A DNA stretch of 64,000 nucleotides from Silene latifolia (lineage: Eukaryota > Streptophyta > Magnoliopsida > Caryophyllales > Caryophyllaceae). Shown here one piece after another: positions 22,166 to 34,330 of this stretch (positions are counted from its first letter, which is position 1; every line of letters begins with the position of its first letter). The notes under the pieces are model-generated. The model did not search any database, was not told the DNA's origin, and saw only the letters and a program-made list of their open reading frames with translations. The position numbers and the translations under genes were made by a program. The stretch spans positions 41,365,969 to 41,429,968 of the forward strand of contig NC_133538.1 of NCBI RefSeq assembly GCF_048544455.1, in the 5' to 3' direction.

Positions 22166-22770
22166 ATGCCGCTAAAGAGATTTGTTGTGTACATTAAATT
22201 CTCTGAGATGAGCTAAGATAAGATTGGCAGGATGATTGAGCAACAAGAAGCACTCACTGAGGCCCTAAAGAATGTAGGGAAGGGAATATAAATAGTTGTT
22301 GATGCATCCAGGATAAACACCACTATTTCCCACTACAACCCTACCACTTATGAGGGCACAGGCGAGCCCAAATGGCTCGACAACCGGCATCGAGAGATGG
22401 AAACTATTTTGGAGGTTGTTAATTGTCCGGTTGAAATAAAAGTGGAGCAGGCCGCGTTTTATCTGAGGGACGAAGCTGGGGTATGGTGGCAGTATGAGGT
22501 TATGCATCGACTACATAGAGCTAAATCATGTTACCGTGAAGAATAGGTATCATTTGCCGAGGATTGATGATCTGTTTGACCAGTTGAGTGATGCCCGGGT
22601 GTTTTCAAAGATTGATCAAATATCGGGTTACCACCAGTTGAGGATTGCAGATGAAGTTATTCCTAAAGCAGCTTTTTGGTCGCGGTATGGTCATTATGAG
22701 TATGTGGTGATGCCTTTTGGGTTGACAAATGCGCCATCAATGTTTATGGATCTTATGAACCAGGTCTTCA
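22166..22770 (+). pseudogene. Element B gag remnant fused by deletion to the RT domain
   Basis: From the ATG at 22166 a gag N-terminus can be followed with two stops (about 22211 and 22289) to a WWQYE segment near 22490, typical of the gag capsid region. The next recognisable sequence, from 22494, is RT ([42 protein letters not shown]). The rest of gag, the zinc knuckle, protease and N-terminal RT are missing, so an internal deletion joins gag to RT here. RT is then interrupted at 22770 by copia E. Confidence 0.8.
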
Positions 22771-23962
22771 TGTTAGTATTTTAGACCAATTAAGACTTTC
22801 TTAAAGATAATAAAATTACATGTTAATTTTATTTAGTGATCTAAAATCTACATGCATGCAAAAATTAATGAGTAGAAATTTCCTTACATTGAGAAAATGG
22901 CAAATTTGGGAGCTACAAAGGTCTCCTACCTTTGTAGTTCTTGAGCTATGAAAATGGATGAATGATCCTCCAAAATCCAATCACCAAAGTAGGTAATCTC
23001 CTAAGGTGAGCACCCAAGACTCATCCCAAAATACTACTAATGTTACTAACTAGATAATATTAGTAGTAAACCATATATTAATTATATATTATTACTATTA
23101 ATAATACTTGATGTGTAATATATATATATTTGAATTTCTTTGATTGATTTTTGATCAATTTTTGAAGAAGAAAAATGGACAAAATAAGATTATGTGAATA
23201 ATTGGGTATAAATAGGCAAATTTAAGAGACAGTCCATACTGAAGAATGACAACAACATGGACACTTGTTGTGCCCACAAAAAACCGCCCCACTAGGGCCT
23301 TATAAGGTCCACTTCAATTTTCGACATTTGCCCCATAAATGCTTATAAGTCTTATACTTAATTATCTTATATAATTAAATATTAATTTGATTATTTAACA
23401 CTTAAATAATACAAATTAACTATTAATGACCACTTAACTATTAAGTAATCATTAGACCGTTTTATCTATATAAAATGTGTCTTTAGAACCCTTATTAGCT
23501 AATTTACAAGCCCTTGTAAATTTAAATAGCTAATTACCTCCGCCTCAAAACATATACACATGCCGTAGAAATTTTATCTAATAAACTATTAATTATTATA
23601 TTTCAATTAATATTTATTAATCAATTATCGAATAATTAAATAATAAATCCCCTTTGCCCGAGTTGTAACTCGTCATCAAATAATATATACACATGACTTA
23701 ATTAAAAGTCAACTAATACAAGGATTAATTAATTTATATCTCATACAAATAATAGTTTTTCCATTTGGGCATCATCTTATAGGTGTGACCTAAAGGGATC
23801 AGCCTAACACCGCCGTCATACGACAGTAATGTCAAACTCTAGTCAGCCAACCATTACTGATTAACGATGACCAGCTGACAAATAAATAAAATAAATCTCT
23901 GATATTCCTTTTAGGAGATTTAATATGTAAACACACTTATTGTGGAGGACACTACTCCATCA
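22771..23962 (-). repeat. 3' LTR of copia E
   Basis: 1192 bp. In minus-strand reading it begins TGATGGAGTAGTGTCCTCC and ends in AAAATACTAACA. It is adjoined on the upstream side by the polypurine tract AAGTGGGAGAT (23963-23973, minus strand). Confidence 0.88.
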
Positions 23963-24732
23963 ATCTCCCACTTGTCCGACAAAAGTATGCGTTACCAATT
24001 CTCTTGTACAATAATATCTCTCACTCAATGCAAGATGTCTTTCAGATCGTTCTTGCAAGTGATCATACCATGAAGTGGTTTCCTCGATCAGGAGAATGAC
24101 TGTCTGACCGGATAATCTACTATAGATCTCTTCTGAGTGTGGCCACGCATTTCAAGTCACCTCTCCTCGAGTGGCCTTGAGATAAAAATGTCATGGGTGG
24201 ACAATCCCGTTGACCTATTTTCTTTGTTCGATGCAGATCACAATGACCCAGTAAATGCTCATTGGCCTCCTTTTACGGCGCGACCTAGAGCAAAAACCTA
24301 AGCCACCGAAAAATCGTACCAAACACATATAAATAGGGTCCAGTATAAAAAACCAACTCGAAGGAATAAATAGAAATCCTCGCTACGACCCAGCAACAAA
24401 AGGACTCTGTAAACGGTCACTGTCCGACAAATAGTCTCACAATCTGCCTATGTAATCGACCAGCCATCACAATGGCCAAATGACAGTCGCACTTGTCATC
24501 AATCGCCTTACAATATAGTCACTCCGAGAGGTCACCTCATTAAGTAACTAGGGACAAAATATAATGTTAATCTAGTTCACTTTTAAAGGGTTCGACATTG
24601 TAAATACAACCTATTTAGATAAAACAAAGTATTTAAATTCAGGTATAAAAACTGAACACAACAATCAATGTAATTATCATATATGAAATAATAAATACAA
24701 TATCTGACTTATTACATATAGCATAATTTACA
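23963..24732 (-). other. 3' untranslated region of copia E
   Basis: Non-coding sequence between the end of the RNase H remnant and the 3' LTR. It matches the 3' region of copia D (about 2100-2810). No gene seen. Confidence 0.65.
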
Positions 24733-25668
24733 ACAGTTCTGGCATTCGTCTCAATCCCATAGAAACTACATGACTATCATGTTCAGCTTGAGACAATGAC
24801 TTGGTTAAAGGACTAGCGATGTTGGCAGCTGTCCCAACCTTACAGACTGTGATTTCCTTCCTTTCAATTAATCTCTAATTACATGAAGTTTTCTAAGTAT
24901 GTGTCTAGACTTATTACTAGACTCTAGCTCTTTTCCTTGAAAAATTGCCCCACTGTTATCACATTATAAAGTGATAGGATCCTCGGCTATTGGAACTACT
25001 TTTAGTCCCTATAAGAATTGCCTAATCCAAACAGCTTCCTTCGCAGCTTCAGAGGCTGCTATTTACTCAGCTTTCGTTGTAGAATCAGCAGTCACAGACT
25101 CCTTAAAACTTCTCCAGCAAACTTCTCCAGCAAACCGCTCCTCCGTTCATCAAAAATACAAAACCAGCCTAGGATTTCAAATCATCCCTATCGGTTTGGA
25201 AACTGGCATCCGTATAACCTTTTATAGATAATTCAGATTCTCCTCCAAACACCAAGAATGAATCCTTAGTCCTTCTCAAGTACTTAAGAATATTCTTGAT
25301 GGCTATCCAGTGACTCTCACTTAGATTTTTCTGAAAATGACTCGTCATACTCAATGCATACGAGACGTCAAGACGAGAGCACATCATAGAATACATGATC
25401 GATCCAACAGCGGAAGCATAGGGAATCGATTTCATGCGTTCAATATCCTCGGGCTCAGTAGGACACTGCGACTTACTCAAAGTAATCCCACTACCTATAG
25501 GTAGAAAACCTCTCTTGGAGTTTTTCATATTGAATCGGTCAAGAATCTTGTCGATATAAGCTTCTTGACTCAAAGCTAATATCCGGATACCCAACCACTC
25601 CTTGACAGAAGTAAGCATATCAATATCATTCCCAATGAGTAATATGGCGTCCACATATAAAAGTAAGA
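24733..25668 (-). pseudogene. Copia E: C-terminal RT and RNase H
   Basis: Continues the RT frame after the CACTA insertion. The active-site segment reads YVDAILLIGND, whereas functional copia RTs have YVDD, so the second catalytic aspartate is replaced by alanine by one base change. Conserved copia segments follow: RFNMKNSKRG, PYASAVGSIMYSMMC and the RNase H start KGYTDASFQ. An in-frame stop (about 25167) and a small duplication near 25113-25135 break RNase H. The frame can be followed loosely to about 24733. Confidence 0.85.
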
Positions 25669-26411
25669 AAACACTACTACAAATCCAGGCAACTACAACG
25701 CCCCTTTAACAACGATTATTCACGAAAATCACAATAGACGTTATAGAATGTATGGCCCGAATTTTACTAAAATTAATTACAACGGGTATGGTTATAAAAA
25801 CCGTTGTTATTAGTTTTTACAACGGGTAACACATGCGGAACCGTTGCTAATAATTTGGCGCAAAATTGGCGCAAAGTTAGTGAAAAGTAATCACAACGGT
25901 TACTTTTGTAACCCGTTGTTAAAACATATTTGACAACGGGTGTTTTTTACAACCGTTGTTAAAACATATTTGACAACGGTTGTTGATTTACAACCGTTGT
26001 TAAAACATATTTGACAATGGTTGTTGTTTAATAACCATTGTCAATACCTTCCATACTATAAACCACACAAACACAAGTCTGCTGCAGCCACAAAACACAA
26101 ACCTTAATACACAAACACAGCAGACAAACACAAACACAAAACACACACTTTCTCATCGTCTCTTTCTCTCTTTCTCATGGTCGCTTTATCTTCTCGCCGT
26201 CACTGTTGATTTCATCATCTCTTACGTTCTGTAAGTATCAGGTAAATCTCACCGTCACTGTTAGTTTCATCGTCATTATTTTCTTTTTCTAATTATTTTT
26301 TTTGCATGTATGTGTTTTTATCGACCATTATGTTATTTGTTTAAGTATTGTTCGCATAATTAGTTAGTAAAACAAAGAAGACGCAAGAAGAAGAAGCAAG
26401 ATAAACATAAT

Positions 26412-26434
26412 TAATATATATATATATATATATA

Positions 26435-26470
<36 letters not shown>
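26412..26470. repeat. (TA)n microsatellite
   Basis: A nearly uninterrupted TA run inside CACTA element J. Confidence 0.9.
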
Positions 26471-26474
<4 letters not shown>

Positions 26475-26497
26475 TAAATACATAAATTAAAAAAAAA

Positions 26498-26785
26498 TTA
26501 CATTAATAAAAATGCAATTCTTATATTTTCATAGAGGATCTTATTCTCCTCTATCATATACGTCCTCTCCTCCTTGGCTATTTGGAGGTTATGTTCAGCA
26601 GTTGCTATATCGTCATATAGCTGCAACTGCTGCTGCTCCGTCAAGCCATCTTCTTTGGCGTCCTTCAGTACGGGTCGAGCATCCGCAAGGTAGCTCCTGA
26701 AACTTTCCTCAATATGGAGCAACCGGCGGATGAAACCGTTGTTGTTCTCGATCATAGTAAGAGTTTTAAGGATGATATCATTCAC
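26498..26785 (-). CDS. Hypothetical 95-residue ORF inside CACTA element J
   Basis: An open frame of 95 codons is the only sizeable one in the element. The product is hydrophilic and helix-prone (DGLTEQQQLQLYDDIATAEH, then NLQIAKEERTYMIEEN), which suggests a coiled coil. It is not a CACTA transposase. It could be a captured host fragment or a relic of an accessory element gene. I do not recognise a family, and expression is unknown. The stretch next to its 3' end is the TA microsatellite. Confidence 0.35.
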   Translation of the reverse strand: MNDIILKTLTMIENNNGFIRRLLHIEESFRSYLADARPVLKDAKEDGLTEQQQLQLYDDIATAEHNLQIAKEERTYMIEENKILYENIRIAFLLM

Positions 26786-27439
26786 TTTGTTGGAGTTTGG
26801 AGTTTGTTTTGAAAGATTAAGTAGGGTTAATTTATTTGGAGTTTGTTTTAGCAGTTAGGGTTTGGAGATGTATATATTGAGATAATGGAAATGTTAGTTG
26901 AGATAATGCAATGTATTTATACTAAGCAATGTGTGGGTTGAGTTTTTTTTTAATTAATATATATGTTAGGAAGTTGTGCCATAATCATCATCATTTCTCT
27001 CAATGCTGCTTCAAATCTTATTACTAACCCTTCTCATTCCATATTGTCCGTTCATATGCACATTGATGGCAGTAATAATGGATGCATCGGAATTATAACG
27101 GGCCGTAATTATGCATGCATCTAGTAATATTTAATTTAATTTTATTTTATTTTTTAAGAACAAACAACAACGGTTATTTACAAATAACCTGTTGTCTTTA
27201 GTTATAACAACGATTTTGTATATTACAACCCGTTGTTATAACTTTCCCCCCAAAAGTGAGTCACACTTTCCACAACGGGTTTTTATACTTAAAACCGTTG
27301 TTAATATTTTTAACAACGGTTTCCTTAAGAAAACCAACCGTTGTTAAAACCTTTTACAACGGACGCTTTAACAACGTCCGCTTTTTTATATAACAACGGT
27401 TTTTGACCGTTGTTATAGCCTGTATTTGTAGTAGTGAAA

Positions 27440-28169
27440 CAACTTTACTCCCACTAAACTTCATGTATAAACATGGTTCTTCAACACTTCGAGAAAAACC
27501 ATTCTGTTTAATAACATGATCAAAACGATGATTCCAACTCATTGACTCTTGCTTAAGACCATAAATGGATCTCTTAAGTTTGCATACTTTGTTAGGATTT
27601 TTAGGATCCACAAAACCTTCAGGTTGTGTCATATACACTTCCTCTTCCAGAAACTCGTTCAGTAATGCGGTCTTAACATCTATTTGCCATGTCTCATAAT
27701 CATGAAATGCAGCAGTCGCTAACATTATCCAAACAGATCTAAGCATAGCTACTGGTGAAAAAGTTTCGTCATAGTGTAAACCATGAACTTGTGTGAAACC
27801 TTTTGCCACCAATCTAGCTTTGTAGACATATTTATGTCCATCCATGCCGATTTTAATCTTAAAGATCCACTTACACTGAAGAGGTCAAACATCTTTAGGT
27901 AAGTCAATCAGGTCCCATACCTGATTATCGTACATGGAATCCATTTCGAATTTCATGGCCTCGAGCCATAACTTAGAGTTAGAACTAGTAATATACGCTT
28001 TGTAGGTTTTAGGTTCATCGGTTTCTAAAAGTAATACCTCATAGTCACCATCTTCCTCGATGATACCAAGGTATCTACCAGGCTGGCGAGTAACCCTACC
28101 TGACCTCCTAGGTTCGGAATGAATAATAACCAAGTCAGACGTAGATGGAACATCTTCCTGTATTTTCAC
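27440..28169 (-). pseudogene. Copia E: linker and N-terminal RT
   Basis: Contains the copia linker segment RRSGRVTRQPGRYLG and a run of RT motifs: YKARLVAKGFTQ, ETFSPVAMLRSVW, WQIDVKTALLNEFLEE, YMTQPEGF and KLKRSIYGLKQ. The frame changes near 27860. The RT palm is cut by the CACTA element at 27436, a few codons before the active site. Confidence 0.87.
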
Positions 28170-29483
28170 ATCAGTTTGTGGCTTTTGAACTTCATCAGTT
28201 CAAATTTTCTCCCACTCTGTCTTCTAGAAATAAACTCTTTTTCTAGAAAGACAGCCTCACGAGCCACAAACACTTTGTTCTCGTTACTATTATAGAAGTA
28301 ATATCCACAAGTTTCCTTATGTTAACCTATAAATATACATTTGTCAGAACGAGGTGCAAACTTATCGTCAGATTTGTTCTTGACATAAGCATCACAACCC
28401 CATACTTTCATGTATCGCAAATTCGGGACCTTCCCTTTCCATATCTCATATGGAGTTTTCTCGGTTGCTTTAGTGGGACTTTGATTAAGTGAGCATATAG
28501 CAGATAAAATGGCAAATCCCCAAAATGACTTAGGTAACTTAGTTTGACTCATCATTGATCGGGGCATATCTAATAAAGTTCTATTCCTACTTTCAGCCAC
28601 ACCATTCAGTTATGATGTGCCAGGAGGAGTTAACTGAGATACAATACCACAGTCTTTAAGGTGATCTTTAGAGTCATTGCTTAAATATTCCTTACCACGA
28701 TCTGGTCGTAATGTTTTAATCTTCTTATTTAATTGGTTTTCTACTTCATTCTAAAACTCTTTGAACTTGTCAAAAACTTCACTTTTATACCTCATTAAGT
28801 AGACAAACCCATATCTACTCATGTCATCGGTGAAAGTAATGAAATAGTCATAATTGCCTCTAGTAGTGATAGTTATTGGACAATATACATCGGTATGTTA
28901 AACCCAACAACTCACTAACTCGATATCTCTTTCCTAGAAAAGGTGCATGAGTCATCTTGCCAAGAAGACAAGAATTGCATATGCCAAATGATTCTAAATC
29001 AAAAGGTTTAATTACACCAGTCGACACTAGTCTTTTAATGCGTTTATCGTTGATATGTCCTAATCGGCAATGTCATAAATAAGATAAATAGGGATCACCT
29101 GTTTTGAGTCTCTTATTGTCTAAATGATAAACATCGTTGCAAGTGTCTAGAATATAAATACCATTAATTGAAATAGCTTGGCTATATACAATCCCATTAA
29201 GGGATAAAGTACAACATTTATTTTTTATTACAAAATTAAAACCTTCTACGTCTAACATAGATACTGATATTTTATTTCTATACAACGTTGGTACAAAATA
29301 ACAATTATTTAGAAACAACTGCAAACCCGAAGCTAAATTAAGTACATGGGTTCCTACTGAAACGGGGGCTACTTTAGTTTCGTTACCCATCTGAAGATCA
29401 ACATCACCCTTGTTTAGCTTCTTTACGCTTTTTTGGCCCTGCAAGTGATTACATAAGTGAGAACCACAACCAGTATCTAATAC
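28170..29483 (-). pseudogene. Copia E: protease and integrase region
   Basis: Protease is recognised by VLDTGCGSHLCNH near 29460. The integrase zinc-binding segment (about 28950-29070) reads RLGHINDKRIKRL and CNSCLLGKMTHAPF. The catalytic core (28600-28940) is badly eroded by stops. The integrase C-terminal part (28322-28600) is clearer, with NRTLLDMPRSMMSQTKLP, WGFAILSAICSLNQSP and VWGCDAYV. Confidence 0.8.
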
Positions 29484-30150
29484 CTAAGTTGTATTTGAAG
29501 CGTAATTTATGTCTATCATAAAAGATTCGGTTGAGAAATTACATGTTGGCTTCACAATGCCAACTTTGATGTCATCCAAGTATTTGGCGCAATTACGCCT
29601 CCAATGTCCCATGTTATTACAATAATTACAGTTATATTTAATAGGATTACCCTTCTTAGGTTTAGGCTTGGTAGAGCTACTCGCAATAGCCTTACCTTTG
29701 CCCTCAACCTGTATGGGCTTCTTCCCTGCATTCCTCTTCAACTTCTTCTTCCCCTTCACATTGATTTCAAGTACGTCCTTCCTCGTACTCCGACTCAATC
29801 CCATGTCCTTCTCTGCTTGAACAAGCAAAGAATGGAGCTCATGAAGACTTTTCTTCATGTTTGTCATATTATAATTTACCTAAAATTGGGTAAATCCTTT
29901 GACATGTGAAAGAGAGTGGAGTACTCGGTCCACCACAAGCTCATCAGGGATCTTGCATCCCAACCCATCTAGAGTTTCCACGTACTCAATCATTTTAAGT
30001 ACGTGTGAACTCACAGGTTGCCCATCTTTGAGGTTAGCCTTAAAGAAATGGACAGCGGTGTCATATTGGATTATCCTCGGGGCTTGAGAAAACATAGTAG
30101 ATAGCCTCGAGAACACCTCATGAGAATTGTGGAATTTGACGCATTGCCTT
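29484..30150 (-). pseudogene. Copia E gag, C-terminal part with zinc knuckle
   Basis: Gag continues here after insertion H. It contains a capsid-like segment (HFFKANLKDGQPVSSHVLKM, ELVVDRVLHSL) and a CX2CX4HX4C zinc knuckle (CNYCNNMGHWRRNC) near 29600. A stop falls at about 29880 between the two parts. The N-terminal part is at 40478-40761. Confidence 0.83.
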
Positions 30151-32750
30151 TGTGACACCCCGCGATAAAGCGGAAAGTAAACTACTAAATATATACGAAA
30201 AATGTGAAGTTTTTTAAAACTTTTATTTAGTAGATAGAGTTTAGCATGCGGGAGTCACTAACATTCAACAGAAGGAAAAACGAAAATAAAAACAAGGGTC
30301 CATACAAATAAAACGGTCAAAAGTGGGGAAAATATATCCCTCGAATGACATAAAGAAATAGGTGAGTCTAAGCGGTAAATAGGAAATCTATAAGTCCGGG
30401 GTACTCGCTAGCTCACACGTCAAACCCCATATAAGCATCTTCACCAACCTGTCATTCATGTAAACATGAAAGCCACAGTCAGTGGGGAGTAACTCAAGGT
30501 TCTCCCAGCCACAAAACATCAAGATGAACATGACAAAACACACAAACAAATGACCATATCAAGTAAGATGAGAATGAGCTGAATTGTAACTATGCATATG
30601 AGCATACATGATCAAGGATTCATAAATAAGGAAAAGGAATAAAATAGGCAAGTAAGCAAAGCATAAACAAAGTCAAATAATGGAGGAAAATGCTGGAAGG
30701 CAAGATAAAGACCACTTAACCACGAGCACGTAATTCAAGGAGACATGACCAATATACCCATCCAAAATGCAAATCCTTTACTACACTCATCAAATATAAT
30801 TTCCCCTGGTAGGACGACAATGATAATCACAAAGACTCAGTCCTAGTCTAAATCTGGCCAGACTCTCGGGGCAGAACGGTCCCCGATTCGACATGCGGCA
30901 GAACAGTCCGCATCCAAGACTCGATCGACGAACGGAAGTCGAGAACCCACAATCGGCGAAACAGTCCGAAAGAGGCGGAATAAATGAGCTAAAACCATAC
31001 TTGGCAGAACGGCACAAGCAGGCATAAAGGCATGTCAAGCATACATGATGGTACTATGGCATTTCTACAAGAATACGACTCACAATAAGTAATTATTTAT
31101 AATCATCTTTTCATACTTGTGACATATAAAATAAATATCTCACTTTATAGTTATACGTGCCGATTAAATAAAATAAGTAAAATATAACAAGTGGTAATGG
31201 GTAATTTACGTCATGAGAAAATTTACGGGAAGCACACAAATCCAATGCAAGTGACAAGACGAGCCCAAAAACCCAATAATGATGAGCCCACAACATCCAG
31301 AAATTTGGGTCCAAATAAAATAAAAAGGGGAGTCCAAGATTTTCCATTGTTTGAGCCCAAGAAAAGCATGTTGGTGAGCCCAACATTATAAGTCACAAAA
31401 TCCAGGAAAAAGAAAGAGCTGAACACGGCAATTGTTTATAAACATGGTAATCACAAAATAAAGAAAGAAGGGGCATGGTATCCATGTGCTCGGCAAACCC
31501 AGCAAACACCAAATGAAAGTGAAGTGAGCAAATGGAATCAAGATACTTTTATTCATTCCCCGACCCCCGTACACGCACACAAGCAGTCCCAAGCTAATTT
31601 GTTTAAAGAAATTGTACGGGAGGCGAGGAATGCACGATTCTGTACTCCGAACTCCATTTGACAAATCCAAAATTGAGTATACATGTGACGGCATTAGCAT
31701 GAAGACACAAGCAAGAAAGCGCTTTCGAGGGGCCGTTTAGTCCAACCCAAAACAGGGCTCGGGAACAAAGCAGTCACGATTTTGGGCTGCATCAAGCAGC
31801 TCTACCATGGCACCGTTTTAAGACGGAAGAAGAATCTGAGTTGAGGACGGTATAATCATACAAAGGCGTAAACAAATCCATCATTTTTAGCATGAGTGAA
31901 CTCGAAAAATCCAGCAGTACGCAAAACACGGTTCACACAAGAGAACCAAGTCACACCCTATTTTCGAACCTCTAAACTGGTACAGCAGAAAAAAGGGCAC
32001 GCAACAACACAACCACCATGGAAGTTTACCACATGTACTTCAAAGAACATTTCTATACACGAAAATCATTCAAAGGTTCCAACTTTTACTATAACTACAG
32101 AAAAGTCGAGTAGAAAGGGCGTGTTTCCCGACGTTTGTCGAGTAACCTATCCCGGTTACCTTAACTTTCTTCAATCTTCAAGTGAATGGTCGATTATGAA
32201 TGAGTTTCCTTCGGGGTCCTCAAAGTCTTCACCTAAAAACCGTAATAAGAGCCAAGTTAGTCTAAAAACGTCACATTTATGAGACGGGTCGAGACGGGAA
32301 CTTCACAAGGCTATGCCTTTCTTACCTTAAAAGATGAAGGAAGAGATAAGGAGAAGAATGGTGCAAGAATTATTGAGTTTGGTCGAAAATTGAGCGAGAA
32401 ATCTAAGCTTTTAGGACCGCCATTAATGGGTTTTATGTGTGCTCGTTGAGTTTTGTTGCCAAAGCTGTAGAATTGTTGTGTTGCAGGCCCTTTTTGCTTT
32501 TACACGGAGGATTTTCGAAAATGAATAAGGGGTTGTTGGTGGGATTTGGTTGGTCAGAGAGTGTGAGGGAGAGTGAAAATATTATTATTATATTAGTTGG
32601 GTGTCAAAATTGAGGGGCGTGTTGTCGACCCGGGATAGGTCGAGAGTAGATAAGTTTAGCCTCACATGTGAGCATGTGACGGTTCTTTGCTAGACGGAGG
32701 TTCGTCTTAAACCTACTATAATTTAAGACGGAAATTTTATTACCAATATA

Positions 32751-32825
<75 letters not shown>

Positions 32826-32981
32826 TCTATCCGACGAAAACGTATATTTTATATATGTAGGCTTTAAAACTTATAGCTTTAATTAAATTATTTTTATTAA
32901 TATAATGAAATTAACTAGTTAAAGTAATGTAAAAGTATTATTTTTCTTTATGAAAATTATACGAAAAGGGCGGGTGTTACA
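30151..32981 (-). repeat. 3' LTR of element H
   Basis: 2831 bp, TGTGACACCCC to GGGTGTTACA in plus-strand reading. It contains an (ATT)n run (about 32752-32824) that accounts for most of its extra length over the 5' LTR. A GC-rich island with GGCAGAAC-type repeats lies at about 30870-31020. Small open frames inside the LTR are duplicated in the other copy and are not credible genes. Confidence 0.92.
32752..32824. repeat. (ATT)n microsatellite in the H 3' LTR
   Basis: About 24 ATT units; the equivalent run in the 5' LTR (about 40276-40316) has about 13. Confidence 0.9.
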
Positions 32982-33036
32982 ATCACCCCTCCTTTTAAAA
33001 AGTTTCGTCCTCGAAACTTGAAGTAAGAAAATTACC

Positions 33037-34330
33037 TTAAGAGAATAAATCCGGGTACTTGATACGCATAGAAGCTTCCGGTTCCCAAGTCACTTCTTCC
33101 ACGTCACCGCACTTCCATAAAACTTTCAGTAAGGGGACAACCTTACTCCTCAACTTTTTGTCTTTCTTATCCAAAATGCGAATCGGTCTCTCTTCGAAAG
33201 AAAGACTAGGCTCAAGCTCGGGAATGTCATTTTGCAACACATGACTCGGGTCACTAATGTACTTCCTAAGTTGAGACACATGGAACACATCATGAACTTT
33301 ACCCAAACTCGGGGGCAAATCCAATTTGTAAGCCACGGCACCAATCCTTTTCACCACATCATAGGGTCCAATGTACTTTGGACTCAACTTTCCTTTAACT
33401 CCAAATCTCTTTACTCCTTTCATAGGGGAAACCTTCAAGAACACTTTATCACCAATTTCAAACTCCAAGGGTCGACGGCGAACATCGGCATAAGACTTTT
33501 GGCGATCTTGGGCGGCTTTCATTCTTTCTCGGATGATCTTCACTTGGTCAATTGTTTCGGCTAACTTGTCGGGTCCTAGATCACGAACATCACTTGCTTG
33601 GTTCCAACAAATCGGGCTACGGCATTTCCTTCCATATAAAGCTTCATAAGGAGCCATCTTGATGGAGGCATGGTAACTATTATTGTAGGAAAATTCCACC
33701 AAAGGTAGGCTCTTCTCCCAACTAATATGGAAATCAAGGGCACAAGCACGCAACAAATCTTCAAGAGTTTGAATCGTTCTTTCGGTTTGTCCATCGGTAG
33801 CGGCATGGAAAGCGGTACTCATCAACAACCTACTACCCATAGCATCTTGTAAAGCCTTCCAAAATCTCGAACAAAATCTTGGGTCACGATCCGACACGAT
33901 CTCCTTAGGGACACCATGGTAACGAACAATCTCCTCAACATAGGCACTAGCAAGCCTATCTAAACTCCAAGTCTCTTTTATGGGGATGAACCTAGCACAC
34001 TTGGTCAATCTATCCACAATCACCCATACGGCATCCTTTCCACCAACGGTCTTAGGCAAGGCCATAACAAAATCCATAGAGATAGATTCCCATTTCCATA
34101 AAGGCACATCCAAGGGTTGTAGCAAACCTCCGGGTCTCTTATGTTCAATCTTCACTTGTTGACAAGTGAGACATTTCCCAACATAAGTCACAATGTCATT
34201 CTTCATGTTAGGCCACCAAAATTGAAGCTTCAAATCCTTATACATCTTGTCTCCTCCAGGGTGGATTGAATAAGGGGATAGATGGGCTTCATCAAGAACT
34301 CTCTTTCTCAAGTCACGGCATCGGGACATA
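33037..34330 (-). pseudogene. Element H integrase with chromodomain-like tail (frameshifted from pol)
   Basis: The C-terminal part of the H polyprotein, in a different frame from the part upstream. Zinc-binding residues are present (HPGGDKMYKDL ... CLTCQQVK). The DDE catalytic triad is complete: SMDFVMALP, IVSDRDPRF and the glutamate in TDGQTERTIQ. The GPY-type segment reads KLSPKYIGPYDVV. The C-terminus VTWEPEASMRIKYPDLF is the degenerate chromodomain typical of the Tekay/Del clade. The frame is open to its stop at 33037. Only the frameshift near 34313-34335 prevents it from being joined to RNase H; the integrase itself looks intact. Confidence 0.9.

Larger units (their letters stand above)
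25672..27436. mobile_element. Non-autonomous CACTA transposon J
   Basis: 1765 bp with terminal inverted repeats CACTACTACAAATCCAGGC (25672-25690) and its inverted partner (27418-27436), one mismatch in 19. It is flanked by the 3-bp duplication AAA (25669-25671, 27437-27439). Both subterminal regions (about 25700-26045 and 27165-27420) are dense in short repeats of the form ACAACGGGT or AACCGTTGTT, typical of CACTA ends. No transposase is encoded, so it must have been moved in trans. It disrupts the RT of copia E. Confidence 0.92.

Noticed and set aside
2814-23962. LTRs of copia D and copia E as one element
   Set aside because: D is plus-strand and E is minus-strand, and E has its own duplication and second LTR.
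26412-26470. The TA run as an origin or attachment site
   Set aside because: It is a simple microsatellite inside a CACTA element.
30843-31426. Minus-strand ORFs in the H LTR as genes
   Set aside because: They recur in both LTRs, have no recognisable domain and are interrupted by CAG-site differences.
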